DNA of 21,914 bases from a virus (IMGVR_UViG_3300033153_005085:1-21914); one strand, 5' to 3'; counted from the first letter of the stretch, positions 15,013 to 21,316 are shown. Program-made: numbers and translations. The notes: generated by a model not told the origin, from the letters alone.

Positions 15013-15320
15013 ACTTCTAACCCCTCTAACTGAACGCCTAGTAAACTAGCCTCTATCAAAACTCTGCTTTTATCGTTATGCGTGAGGGCATCCCTGTCCT
15101 CATCGGTTAACCCCTCCCACATTTCTAATAACCTGACCTGTTCTGTCGTTCTGCGCTTTTTACCCTCAGCCATGAGTTGCGGGAAAATGTTATTTTTAAA
15201 ATGCTCATGCTCTAGCTGTTCAAACTCTGTGCGCTCCGGTCTGCCTGACTGGAGTTTATCGTTTATCTCTTTAAACTCTTTTTGGATCGGGTTGTCGAGG
15301 TCGTACATCTGCATACTCAT
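15009..15320 (-). CDS. Hypothetical early protein, charged and helical
   Basis: A 103-residue protein rich in Glu, Lys and Arg with several helices (QKEFKEINDKLQSG, EQLEHEHFKNNIFPQLM, TTEQVRLLEMWEGLTDEDRDAL). No Cys, no membrane segment and no known motif. The start is supported by GGAGGG 7 nt upstream and an ATGA overlap with the preceding basic gene. Its stop overlaps the lipoprotein start in the same way. The Trp-Glu-Gly-Leu segment and acidic helices could mediate binding to another protein. Function not recognised. Confidence 0.75.
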   Translation of the reverse strand: MSMQMYDLDNPIQKEFKEINDKLQSGRPERTEFEQLEHEHFKNNIFPQLMAEGKKRRTTEQVRLLEMWEGLTDEDRDALTHNDKSRVLIEASLLGVQLEGLEV

Positions 15321-15439
15321 CTACTAGCCCTCCGAGCCTTTCGCTGCGCCTTTCGTTTCACTCTGCATTTAGCTTTGTGGTCTTTTGTTTTTGGATGTGA
15401 TTTTTTACGATCCCTAATTTTCTTACGCTTTTTTGGCAT
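15317..15439 (-). CDS. Very basic 40-residue protein, possible nucleic-acid binder
   Basis: A 40-residue product in which more than half the residues are Lys or Arg (starting MPKKRKKIRDRKK), with one Cys at position 25 and no hydrophobic core. It fills the gap between the SSB gene side and the next gene with coupled junctions at both ends: TAATG with the micropeptide upstream and ATGA with the downstream gene. GGAG lies about 9-10 nt before the ATG. Such composition suggests binding to DNA, RNA or ribosomes, possibly an early host-takeover protein, but this is inferred from composition only. Confidence 0.6.
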   Translation of the reverse strand: MPKKRKKIRDRKKSHPKTKDHKAKCRVKRKAQRKARRASR

Positions 15440-15501
15440 TACTCAACACTCCATACTAAAGCTAAACACACCACAAATACTATAACGTAAATCCAAACCA
15501 T
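15439..15501 (-). CDS. 20-residue membrane micropeptide
   Basis: A 20-residue ORF encoding one hydrophobic helix from Val2 to Val16 with a terminal WSVE and one Cys. It lies between the SSB gene and the basic 40-residue gene. Its TAA overlaps the next ATG by one base (TAATG), and it starts 4 nt after the SSB stop. The ribosome site is weak and close (AGGT, 2 nt spacing), so translation may depend on coupling to the SSB gene. Conserved junctions argue that it is real; chance remains possible at this length. Confidence 0.4.
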   Translation of the reverse strand: MVWIYVIVFVVCLALVWSVE

Positions 15502-15504
15502 GAC

Positions 15505-16026
15505 CTAAAACGGTAGGTCCTCGTCAGTATCGAAACTCGGAGTCATGTCAGGTATGTCCTCCTCGCTTACTACATCGTTTAGATAATTGTTAACATAAAG
15601 ATTGTGATCGTTAACAGTCCTGCCGCTTTTGTTAACCCATGGGTTCGGCTGTATAAAACACTCCGCAACCCTACCTAAAGTCGACCGCAACATCTGCTCG
15701 ATTTGTTCGGGGTCGTTTATGGTTTTTCTGTCGTGCTTTAGTTTCGACATCATCATTTTGAAAAACTTTCGCGAGTCAGTCCTGTCAAGTCTGGAGTTAC
15801 ACCATACCTTACGGTTTTTGTGTTTACCGTCTACGATAGTCCACTCAACAGTCGCCTTTAACTCATCAGGTAACCATGTCACGTTACTAACTGTAGCGGT
15901 GTAAACTCCCTCCTCCATAGGACCAAACTCTTTCTCTGTAGTTTCTTTCTCGAAAACATCGGGGTCATCAGATGCGTAGGTTGTCATCCATTGTTTGTTG
16001 CCTTGAGTCTGGTTTTGGTTTGTCAT
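15505..16026 (-). CDS. Single-stranded DNA-binding protein, DUF669-like
   Basis: A 173-residue protein with an OB-fold-like middle (about 35-150: GVYTATVSNVTWL, ATVEWTIVDGKHKNRKVWCNSRL, LGRVAECFIQPNPW). An acidic C-terminal tail ends in DEDLPF, closely resembling the bacterial SSB tip DDDIPF, through which SSB recruits partner proteins. The DUF669 family comprises phage SSB-like proteins often encoded beside Sak4-type annealing ATPases, as here. CAGGAG lies 8 nt before the ATG. The first 59 nt overlap the end of the ATPase gene in another frame. It should bind ssDNA during replication and recombination and dock the ATPase or helicase through its tip. Confidence 0.8.
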   Translation of the reverse strand: MTNQNQTQGNKQWMTTYASDDPDVFEKETTEKEFGPMEEGVYTATVSNVTWLPDELKATVEWTIVDGKHKNRKVWCNSRLDRTDSRKFFKMMMSKLKHDRKTINDPEQIEQMLRSTLGRVAECFIQPNPWVNKSGRTVNDHNLYVNNYLNDVVSEEDIPDMTPSFDTDEDLPF

Positions 16027-16780
16027 TTTTAGTCTCCTGTTTTGTTTTTGGTTTTATTATTTTTGGCTCTGTTTGTTTTTTAGTTTTTGTTATCTGTCCG
16101 TTGAGTGTCTTAACTAGGTTATTATAATCGAGCGGCATCTCTTTAGGCAATATCCCCGACCGATCACCTGCGTTTAGGTTTTCGTTACCCTTTGTGCGCA
16201 TTATCCTCGCACCTGTCGTGTCTTGAAAGCAGTAAAAAATCATGTCGCACATCCCGTGGATCGCCTTTCTAGCAGTCGATCCGAGGGTAGTGTCAGTGTA
16301 GGCTAGAGTCCTTTCGGTGACTCCCTCTTTTACAGTCCTATCTTTTGTGTCAGTGTGCGAGACTAAAACCAAACCGTAACCGTTTTGAGTTAGCCCTCTA
16401 ACAACTCTCATAAACTCGTTACGGGTCTTATGGTATGCCTTACCGTAGTCAGCCTCAGAGACATGAGTTATACCTAATGACTTACACACGTACTCCTCGC
16501 ACATCTGCCACGCATTATCAATGATATCGATAATCACAGTGTCAAACTCTCTGGGCTTTTGGAGGATGAGGTTTTTCACTATCACCTGCACATGTTCCCA
16601 GCGTGTCGGGGTTACCTGATAAACTTCTAAAAACTTTAGACCCGGTTCTGTCGCGATAAATAACGCTTTCGGAAAGTTAGAACAGAAAGTTGATTTACCT
16701 GCTTTAGGTGCTCCGTAAATCAGATAGGTGTAAAGTCCTACGTTAGTCTCTTTTTTAGTCCGTGTTTTTGGTAAGTCCAT
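15968..16780 (-). CDS. Sak4-like RecA-fold ATPase (single-strand annealing recombinase)
   Basis: A 270-residue protein with a RecA/AAA_24-type core: Walker A GAPKAGKST at about residues 23-31, Walker B EFDTVIIDIID at about 78-88, and a sensor-like GYGLVLVSHTD strand. The C-terminal 50 residues are Lys/Gln-rich and disordered (TKKQTEPKIIKPKTK). Phage Sak4 proteins promote annealing of homologous single strands with the cognate SSB, which is the next gene. ATG 16780 is preferred because AAGGA lies 5 nt upstream. ATG 16786, two codons earlier, overlaps the preceding stop as ATGA but leaves no spacing for that site. The tail overlaps the SSB gene by 59 nt. Confidence 0.8.
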   Translation of the reverse strand: MDLPKTRTKKETNVGLYTYLIYGAPKAGKSTFCSNFPKALFIATEPGLKFLEVYQVTPTRWEHVQVIVKNLILQKPREFDTVIIDIIDNAWQMCEEYVCKSLGITHVSEADYGKAYHKTRNEFMRVVRGLTQNGYGLVLVSHTDTKDRTVKEGVTERTLAYTDTTLGSTARKAIHGMCDMIFYCFQDTTGARIMRTKGNENLNAGDRSGILPKEMPLDYNNLVKTLNGQITKTKKQTEPKIIKPKTKQETKNDKPKPDSRQQTMDDNLRI

Positions 16781-16782
16781 AG

Positions 16783-17004
16783 TCATCCTTTTTTACATAT
16801 TTTTTCTAATTTGTTTAAAAACCTGCTAAATTCTTTTTCGGTAAGTGTAAAATATCCGCCGTGTTCATTTTCGTCTATTACTATAACATTTTCTTTTGTA
16901 CCGTATTTTTTTATCTTACTGATCCTTATATATTTGTAATCGACACCGTTACTTTTAGGCCTAACAACTATCGTTCTTTTATTAACATTTTTAGGAAACT
17001 CCAT
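16783..17004 (-). CDS. Small early protein, hypothetical (first gene of the leftward operon)
   Basis: A 73-residue basic protein with beta-strand patterns (RTIVVRP, YKYIRISKIKKYG, ENVIVIDE, GGYFTLTEKEF) and a C-terminal helix (FSRFLNKLEKICKKG). It looks like a small beta-sheet plus helix fold. It is AT-rich compared with most neighbours. AAAAGGAC lies 6-7 nt before the ATG, directly beside an operator palindrome, so it is the first product of the early operon. Possible roles include recombination accessory or regulator; no family recognised. Confidence 0.7.
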   Translation of the reverse strand: MEFPKNVNKRTIVVRPKSNGVDYKYIRISKIKKYGTKENVIVIDENEHGGYFTLTEKEFSRFLNKLEKICKKG

Positions 17005-17015
17005 CAGGTGTCCTT

Positions 17016-17050
17016 TTGTATATACAATCTCCTGATATACATTTGTATAT
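17016..17050 (-). promoter_or_regulatory. Pair of palindromic operators controlling the leftward early operon
   Basis: TTGTATATACAA (17016-17027) is a perfect 12-bp palindrome. ATATACATTTGTATAT (17035-17050) is a 16-bp palindrome with a 2-nt centre. Both contain TGTATA half-sites and their centres lie 21 bp apart, two helical turns, as for cooperative dimer binding. They lie just upstream of the ribosome site of the first early gene, so a bound repressor would block transcription. No confident -35/-10 pair could be placed. Confidence 0.65.
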
Positions 17051-17440
17051 GCATTTAACCTAGTACTCTATCTGTCTAACCGATAATTTTTACAATTGCA
17101 AGTAAATCAGAGAGGCGACCGAAAACTTTGACGTACTAGGTATACATCGGATGGGTCGTTTAGTTTTTTACTTCTAACGATCTTAGGTGTTTAACGATCG
17201 CCTCCCTAAATCTGGACCTGTTCGCACCTTTGTAAGGCACAGGTAGTGTTTATTTTTCTCGCGTCAAAAGTCAACTTTTAGCTTGATTTTTTTACTCTGT
17301 AATATCTACACTGATTTTGGTCATACCTACTTGAAAGGACATCGACATCCGCACTGCCTGGTAAAAGGGTAGGCGGATGTCACCTTTTATCTGGCATGAC
17401 TTACGCGGTTAAAAAATCTCTTTATAGGTATGGATGGGTT
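17051..17440. other. Divergent control region and possible replication origin
   Basis: About 390 nt without a convincing gene. It contains interleaved inverted repeats: ACCTAGTAC (17058-17066) with GTACTAGGT (17133-17141), and GAGGCGACCG (17112-17121) with CGATCGCCTC (17195-17204, one mismatch). A direct repeat TAACGATC occurs at 17175 and 17192. A T-rich stretch (17250-17300) includes TGTAAT (17298-17303), a -10-like hexamer without a good -35. Position beside the replicative helicase fits an origin, but no known iteron family is recognised. Confidence 0.4.
17344..17381 (+). promoter_or_regulatory. Strong hairpin in the leader of the helicase gene
   Basis: GACATCCGC (17344-17352) pairs perfectly with GCGGATGTC (17373-17381). 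After a bulged A the stem can continue for six more pairs, two of them G-T (17354-17359 with 17367-17372), around a 7-nt loop. CACCTTTTAT follows, too weak a T-tract for a clear terminator. It may attenuate the helicase message, stabilise the leader, or bind an initiator protein. Confidence 0.55.
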
Positions 17441-18904
17441 ATGTCAACTAATGAAAATCTACTCGACGACTTCAATGAATTAATGTCTAACGCCTCGGAT
17501 GAGGATAAGAAAAAATATCTTGAGTTAGCTGAGGACTGCGGCATCGACATCAGCCGGGGTCTTTCCGACGCTGACAAAGCGAAGTATCCTAGCGCCGAGG
17601 ATGGGTTTTACACTTTCAACTCTCAAGGTCAGTCAATACCTCAACACATTGAGTTTGCGGATTATGTCGTCGATAAGTACAACCTCCTGGCTGAAGAGGC
17701 TTTCGCGTACCTTTACAAAGCTGGGTTCTATACCTACATAGGGAAAACGGCTATCGATAACATGATCCTTTCGGTCTCATATGACAAAATCAAGCCCTAT
17801 CATATGGACTCGTTTCGCAGGGTCTTACTGGCTAAAGCGTTCGGTAGGATGCAGTATCTAAAAGACACAAACGGCATGATAAACCTCAACAATGGCATCC
17901 TAGATGTACAAAATAATAGGCTTATCGATCACTCGCCACGGTATTTTTTTAAGTACAAACTCGAGCACGACTACAAACCCGGTGCGAAATGCCCTAAATT
18001 TATGAGTTTTCTAAACGACATTTTCGCAGGATCTCAGGAGTTGATCGACCTCACCGCTGAGATTTTTGGTTACTCCCTTATCGGTGGTGAGCAGTGGTTA
18101 CATAAGGCGTTCGTGCTCTACGGCGACGGGAGAAACGGAAAGTCGACCTATCTCGAGATACTCTCAGCCCTACTCGGTCACCATAATATCACCGCGTGTA
18201 GTTTAGCTAACCTACACAAACCTTTCTCAGTCGTCAGCCTCGACGGAAAACTCGCTAACATATTAGACGAGACTCCAAACGATACTATCAACTCGGAGGC
18301 ATTTAAAACCGCGACATCGTCGGGATTACTTCGAGCCTCCCATAAAGGAAAGGAAGAGTTTGATCTCAGGTGCGACGCTCGTTTTCTATTCGCTGCAAAC
18401 AATCTGCCGAAATTTAAGGACACGTCTAGAGGGGTTATCGAAAGGCTTTACTTTATACCCTTTGAGGTCTATATCGAGCCGGAAAAAAGAGATCATAAAC
18501 TCAAGTCTAAAATCGTATCTACCGAGTTAGAGGGCATTTTAAATTTCGCTATTGAGGGTTTGGCTCGACTGTTAGAGCGTGAACAGTTGCCGGACACATA
18601 CGGACATGAGCGGATCATGCGACTTTACAGAAAGACTTCAGACAGTGTTTTTGAGTTTGTCGATGAGATAGTTGATATCGATACGACACTTGAAAACCAT
18701 ATCGATACCAGGATTATTTTTGACAGATATCGCACATTCTGCGAACTGCAGGGTAACCCGATTGTAAAATATCGAACCTTTGTGCAGCGATTTAAAGCGA
18801 TTTTAGTACAGCGTTTTGGGACCGATAAGGCCAGAGATATGGAGTCAAAAACGAGAGAGACTAGAGGCTATAAACACGTTATTTTATCGTCAATGCTGCA
18901 CTAA
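17441..18904 (+). CDS. D5-type SF3 helicase (phage/plasmid P4-family primase C-terminal type)
   Basis: A 487-residue replicative helicase. An N-terminal D5_N-like region (about 60-190) precedes an SF3 AAA+ core: Walker A GDGRNGKST (228-236), Walker B NILDET with Asp276/Glu277, and sensor motif C AANNLP with Asn320/Asn321. An arginine-rich GVIERLYFIPF segment follows, then a winged-helix-like C-terminus. No archaeo-eukaryotic primase domain is visible before the D5_N region, so priming may come from another gene or the host. ATG 17441 (MSTNENLL) is chosen because the upstream ATG at 17396 has no ribosome site and adds an unlikely N-terminus; 17396 remains possible. It unwinds DNA at the phage origin. 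Confidence 0.88.
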   Translation: MSTNENLLDDFNELMSNASDEDKKKYLELAEDCGIDISRGLSDADKAKYPSAEDGFYTFNSQGQSIPQHIEFADYVVDKYNLLAEEAFAYLYKAGFYTYIGKTAIDNMILSVSYDKIKPYHMDSFRRVLLAKAFGRMQYLKDTNGMINLNNGILDVQNNRLIDHSPRYFFKYKLEHDYKPGAKCPKFMSFLNDIFAGSQELIDLTAEIFGYSLIGGEQWLHKAFVLYGDGRNGKSTYLEILSALLGHHNITACSLANLHKPFSVVSLDGKLANILDETPNDTINSEAFKTATSSGLLRASHKGKEEFDLRCDARFLFAANNLPKFKDTSRGVIERLYFIPFEVYIEPEKRDHKLKSKIVSTELEGILNFAIEGLARLLEREQLPDTYGHERIMRLYRKTSDSVFEFVDEIVDIDTTLENHIDTRIIFDRYRTFCELQGNPIVKYRTFVQRFKAILVQRFGTDKARDMESKTRETRGYKHVILSSMLH

Positions 18905-19208
18905 GTCTGTGGCGTGGTGTTTTAGGTGCGGTAAAAACTCAGATCGAAATTAACCCCTATATTCAGTGAGTCATTTATAGTATGCGTTAAGTATATGATT
19001 TTATAGCGGCGTGTGCGACGAGGATGTGCCATGGTTTTTTGAACCACGCCACACTCTAACTTTTTGATTTTACTTATTTATTATTGTTTTGTGACATGGT
19101 TACTAAGAAAATAGACTATAAGAGAAATAATAAAAAAGTATAAAAAGGTATATACTACTATAAATGAATAGGGGCGATACCTCGTCACCTCGTCACAGAC
19201 TGAGTGCG
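18905..19208. other. Convergent intergenic region with inverted repeats and an AT-rich tract
   Basis: No gene is supported. TGTGGCGTGGT (18908-18918) right after the helicase stop is the exact reverse complement of ACCACGCCACA (19043-19053). ACTCTAAC (19053-19060) pairs with GTTAGAGT (19208-19215). A local hairpin TGGTT/AACCA (19032-19046) competes with the first. The tract 19057-19170 is about 80 percent A+T. CTCGTCAC occurs twice in tandem (19181-19196). No clear terminator with a GC stem and T-run is seen. Confidence 0.55.
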
Positions 19209-19718
19209 TTAGAGTTTTTTGTTTTCCCTTTCTTTCAAAAGCATTTCGGCTACAGCCTCAAGACTGTGTCTAGCTCTGTTTTTTCTCGCACAGTAGGTGC
19301 GCTTTAATTGAATGTCGTCAGGATCATAGCCGGTTAACTCTGCTCGGATGAGAGATACCAGGGCGTTTTCTAAATGCTCGGCTAACTCTTTTTTATTAGA
19401 CACGCTGTTTCGCTTTCTTTTTTGGCTCGAATGATTTAATTTTCTAAAACTCCTAACCAATCTAGAAACATGATATTCAAACGCTGCATCGATAAGATCC
19501 TCAGGACACTCATAGCCGAGCCTCAAACATAATGCCTCTACTTTTTGTCTACTGTTCGGCGGAGCAATCGCGCCGCTTTCTAGTTTTGATAAGTTACCAG
19601 AGTCAAACTTGCCTCTCCGGGATGCCTCCCTTAAACCTAAATCGTTATTTTTTCTGATATCTCTGATAATCATACCGAATATATCGTTTTTCATATAACG
19701 CACACTATCATAAATCAT
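19209..19718 (-). CDS. XRE/Cro-CI type helix-turn-helix transcriptional regulator
   Basis: A 169-residue protein. Residues about 15-70 form an XRE helix-turn-helix: RDIRKNNDLGLREASRRG, then FDSGNLSKLESGAIAPPN as the recognition-helix region (LSKLESG is the signature). The remaining 100 residues are basic and helical. No Ser-Lys peptidase domain is seen, so SOS-type self-cleavage is unlikely. The start is uncertain: ATG 19718 or ATG 19694 (MKNDIFGM), neither with a Shine-Dalgarno site. A palindrome 30 bp upstream could be its autoregulatory operator. It may also bind the operators by the leftward early operon. It could be a lysogeny repressor or an early-to-late switch. Confidence 0.75.
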   Translation of the reverse strand: MIYDSVRYMKNDIFGMIIRDIRKNNDLGLREASRRGKFDSGNLSKLESGAIAPPNSRQKVEALCLRLGYECPEDLIDAAFEYHVSRLVRSFRKLNHSSQKRKRNSVSNKKELAEHLENALVSLIRAELTGYDPDDIQLKRTYCARKNRARHSLEAVAEMLLKERENKKL

Positions 19719-19747
19719 AGGCGTTTAGCATCTAGATATAGGTCAGT

Positions 19748-19762
19748 GTGTAATGTTTACAC
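19748..19762 (-). promoter_or_regulatory. Candidate operator upstream of the repressor gene
   Basis: GTGTAATGTTTACAC is a 15-bp palindrome with 6-bp arms and a 3-nt centre, about 30 bp before the repressor start. Its half-site (GTGTAA) differs from the TGTATA operators by the early operon, so it may serve a different protein. TATGAT just before the second possible start resembles a -10 element, without a good -35. Confidence 0.4.
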
Positions 19763-19798
19763 GGTGCGATCATCGCATAACTCGTCGCTGTCGGTTTT

Positions 19799-19990
19799 TT
19801 AGCCCTCGGTGCATACCTCAGGCTGCGATTTACTCTGTGTGATGATCCTATCGGATAATGATAGTAACTCTCTGGCTGTTCGTTTTGTCTGATAGCATCG
19901 GCCTTGGTTACACTGTTCAATGTATCGGCCTAATGCGTCGATTAGGATATCAATCTCTTTCGGACTCAGTTTCAAAATCATCTTCTGCAT
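19799..19990 (-). CDS. Small helical protein, hypothetical
   Basis: A 63-residue protein with two helices (PKEIDILIDALGRYIEQCNQGRC and KRTARELLSLSDRIITQ), a pattern common in small phage proteins of unknown role. It overlaps the end of the preceding gene by 41 nt. ATG 19990 has AGGCGG about 4 nt upstream; ATG 19981 is a second option. The overlapping frame 19732-19920 lacks such organisation. No function assigned. Confidence 0.6.
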   Translation of the reverse strand: MQKMILKLSPKEIDILIDALGRYIEQCNQGRCYQTKRTARELLSLSDRIITQSKSQPEVCTEG

Positions 19991-20225
19991 CGATCCGCCT
20001 TTTGGTTCGGTGCCATGCTCTGGCCATAGCAGTGAAAACCCTTGATGAGTCTACAAACCGAAACTCGTCAGGCTGCCAAAATACCATGTCGCCTGTAGGG
20101 GTCTCGATTAATGCCCGCGCAGTCCTCACATCCCATGCGTGAAAGAGTCCGCGTTTTGGATCTATCTCTGATTTTGTTTCAACTGGTCTTGTAAACCATT
20201 TTATAAATACGTCTCGCATTATCAT
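19950..20225 (-). CDS. Hypothetical protein, DNA- or metabolite-binding not established
   Basis: A 91-residue protein with a beta-rich middle (GLFHAWDVRTARALIETPTGDMVFWQPDEFRFVD) and a basic then acidic C-terminus (WHRTKRRIDAEDDFETESERD). ATG 20225 is chosen because it overlaps the upstream zinc-ribbon gene stop as ATGA; an upstream GTG at 20264 would add 13 residues inside that gene. A likely strand pattern with W/F residues suggests a small barrel. It belongs to the chain of coupled early genes. Not recognised. Confidence 0.65.
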   Translation of the reverse strand: MIMRDVFIKWFTRPVETKSEIDPKRGLFHAWDVRTARALIETPTGDMVFWQPDEFRFVDSSRVFTAMARAWHRTKRRIDAEDDFETESERD

Positions 20226-20416
20226 AGTTGATAGTCTTTTACCTGAGACCTGCACGCCGGGCACATGTACTGACGTTTCACATCCTCAGATATAAAAACA
20301 TTATCACACCTCAAACAGTGTTTGTAACCCTTTTTGATAACTCGCATACCATGGTACTCTCTTATGTTTCTAACAGCTCTGGTATTCGACTTTGAATTGA
20401 GGTGATAACATCCCAT
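20222..20416 (-). CDS. Zinc-ribbon protein, C-x2-C / C-x2-C
   Basis: A 64-residue basic protein whose C-terminal half is a zinc ribbon: CLRC and CPAC knuckles separated by 16 residues (DNVFISEDVKRQYM), a spacing typical of rubredoxin-like and transcription-factor ribbons. The N-terminal part is Arg/Asn-rich. AGAGGA lies 6 nt before the ATG. It is the first of four consecutive Cys-rich genes on this strand, reading right to left from its upstream neighbours. Probable nucleic-acid or protein binding, specific role unknown. Confidence 0.7.
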   Translation of the reverse strand: MGCYHLNSKSNTRAVRNIREYHGMRVIKKGYKHCLRCDNVFISEDVKRQYMCPACRSQVKDYQL

Positions 20417-20417
20417 A

Positions 20418-20633
20418 CTAGTCCTCTAGAAATTGAGTTAACCAGGCGTATGTCTTGATGTCGCCGCAGTTGCCGCATTTTATCTGTTCGTGGTCGGCTG
20501 ACATTGTTTTACCTAATCCCTCGAAATATTCTGCATCGATACGCTGACCGATAACGATGGTTTTTCTCATCTTATACATCGGTGACTGACATTTTTCGCA
20601 TGTTAGGATTTTGTTTTTAGGGATGTGACTCAT
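20418..20633 (-). CDS. Zinc-ribbon protein with CEKC and CGNC knuckles
   Basis: A 71-residue protein: CEKC near residue 12 and CGNC near residue 53 enclose a beta-rich middle (RKTIVIGQRIDAEYFEGLG), the layout of a YgiT-like or HTH-less zinc ribbon. The C-terminus ends in TYAWLTQFLED. The ATG overlaps the upstream stop as ATGA, so translation is coupled, although no good Shine-Dalgarno site is seen. YgiT-type domains occur in antitoxins, but no HTH and no toxin partner is visible, so that reading is not supported. Confidence 0.7.
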   Translation of the reverse strand: MSHIPKNKILTCEKCQSPMYKMRKTIVIGQRIDAEYFEGLGKTMSADHEQIKCGNCGDIKTYAWLTQFLED

Positions 20634-20842
20634 AGTTTATCACACCTTTCAAGTGCTTTACATGGGTCACATTTGTGCATTACTAGTCTTTCATTTTCTC
20701 TGTTTTGGTACTCAGCACAGGAGCACTCCAAACCCAATGCCTCAGCTAAAATATTATTTTGTTTTTGTAGCTCAGTACACCTGCATTTGTAACAATAATA
20801 TTCAGTCATTTTTGTTTTACATTTCGGGCATACCACACTCAT
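20630..20842 (-). CDS. Cys-rich zinc-finger/coiled-coil protein A
   Basis: A 70-residue protein with CPKC and CYKCRC in the first 22 residues, a short helix (TELQKQNNILAEALGL), then CSC and a C-terminal CDPCKALERCDKL. Ten cysteines in 70 residues suggest two zinc sites bridged by a helix. The pattern of helix, C-x-C and CDxCKxL is shared with the next upstream protein, pointing to a duplicated pair. GGGAG with TTAGG precedes the ATG, which overlaps the upstream stop as ATGA. Function unknown. Confidence 0.7.
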   Translation of the reverse strand: MSVVCPKCKTKMTEYYCYKCRCTELQKQNNILAEALGLECSCAEYQNRENERLVMHKCDPCKALERCDKL

Positions 20843-21054
20843 CTTAAACCTAACTCCCTCAAAAGTTTACATCCATCGCACTCATACGATCCCTCGTTTG
20901 TCTGATCGCATCCGCAGTTATCTTCAAGGCATTTCTGCATAGCATCCCTTTCCTCGGTTAGCTCCTCTATCTGTTGGCAGTAGTCGGAGTGAAACTCAAA
21001 TAGTTCTATGGTATTAAAATCACATTTACAACGTCCACAATGTGCTCCTGTCAT
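20839..21054 (-). CDS. Cys-rich zinc-finger/coiled-coil protein B (paralogue of its neighbour)
   Basis: A 71-residue protein: CGRCKC at the N-terminus, then FHSDYC giving a C2HC-like finger, a coiled coil (QQIEELTEERDAMQKCLE), and a C-terminal CGC with CDGCKLLRELGL. The order finger, helix, C-x-C, CDxCKxL parallels the neighbouring 70-residue protein, though identity is low by eye. A strong AAAGGAG site lies 8 nt before the ATG. It could bind DNA, RNA polymerase or another host protein. Confidence 0.7.
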   Translation of the reverse strand: MTGAHCGRCKCDFNTIELFEFHSDYCQQIEELTEERDAMQKCLEDNCGCDQTNEGSYECDGCKLLRELGLR

Positions 21055-21076
21055 CTCTCACTCCTTTAAGCGTTGG

Positions 21077-21289
21077 TTAGTCTGCATTCCATTCTTGAAT
21101 ACAATGCATATCATAAGCCATTTTTATATATGAGAATTCTTTCCAATTCATTTTAGCAGTATAAAGAACTGGCTCATTATCTTTATCAAGGCCAATAAAT
21201 ATCATAGGAGTTAACTCTGTATGTTCTATTGATTGTATAAAATGATTTAATTCATCATGTACAACAGACTTTAGTTCAATAACTTTCAT
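21077..21289 (-). CDS. Small hypothetical protein, AT-rich outlier
   Basis: A 70-residue protein with a helix (VVHDELNHFIQSIE), strands (TPMIFIGLD, PVLYTAKMN) and a C-terminal helix (WKEFSYIKMAYDMHCIQEW). By hand count only 59 of its 213 bases are G or C (28 percent), well below neighbouring genes, and it uses GAA more than the phage's usual GAG. This suggests recent transfer. A GAGGAG/GAGGG site precedes the ATG. No family recognised. Confidence 0.65.
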   Translation of the reverse strand: MKVIELKSVVHDELNHFIQSIEHTELTPMIFIGLDKDNEPVLYTAKMNWKEFSYIKMAYDMHCIQEWNAD

Positions 21290-21316
21290 CCCTCTACTCC
21301 TCGTCGCTTTGCGTGG

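Noticed and set aside
19732-19920. 62-residue leftward frame upstream of the repressor
   Set aside because: It overlaps the better organised 63-residue gene at 19799-19990 in another frame and would cover the operator-like palindrome.
20226-20264. GTG start for the 91-residue protein
   Set aside because: The ATG at 20225 shows the ATGA coupling used throughout this operon.
20418-20633. YgiT-type antitoxin reading of the zinc-ribbon protein
   Set aside because: No helix-turn-helix domain and no toxin gene beside it; only the zinc knuckles are shared.
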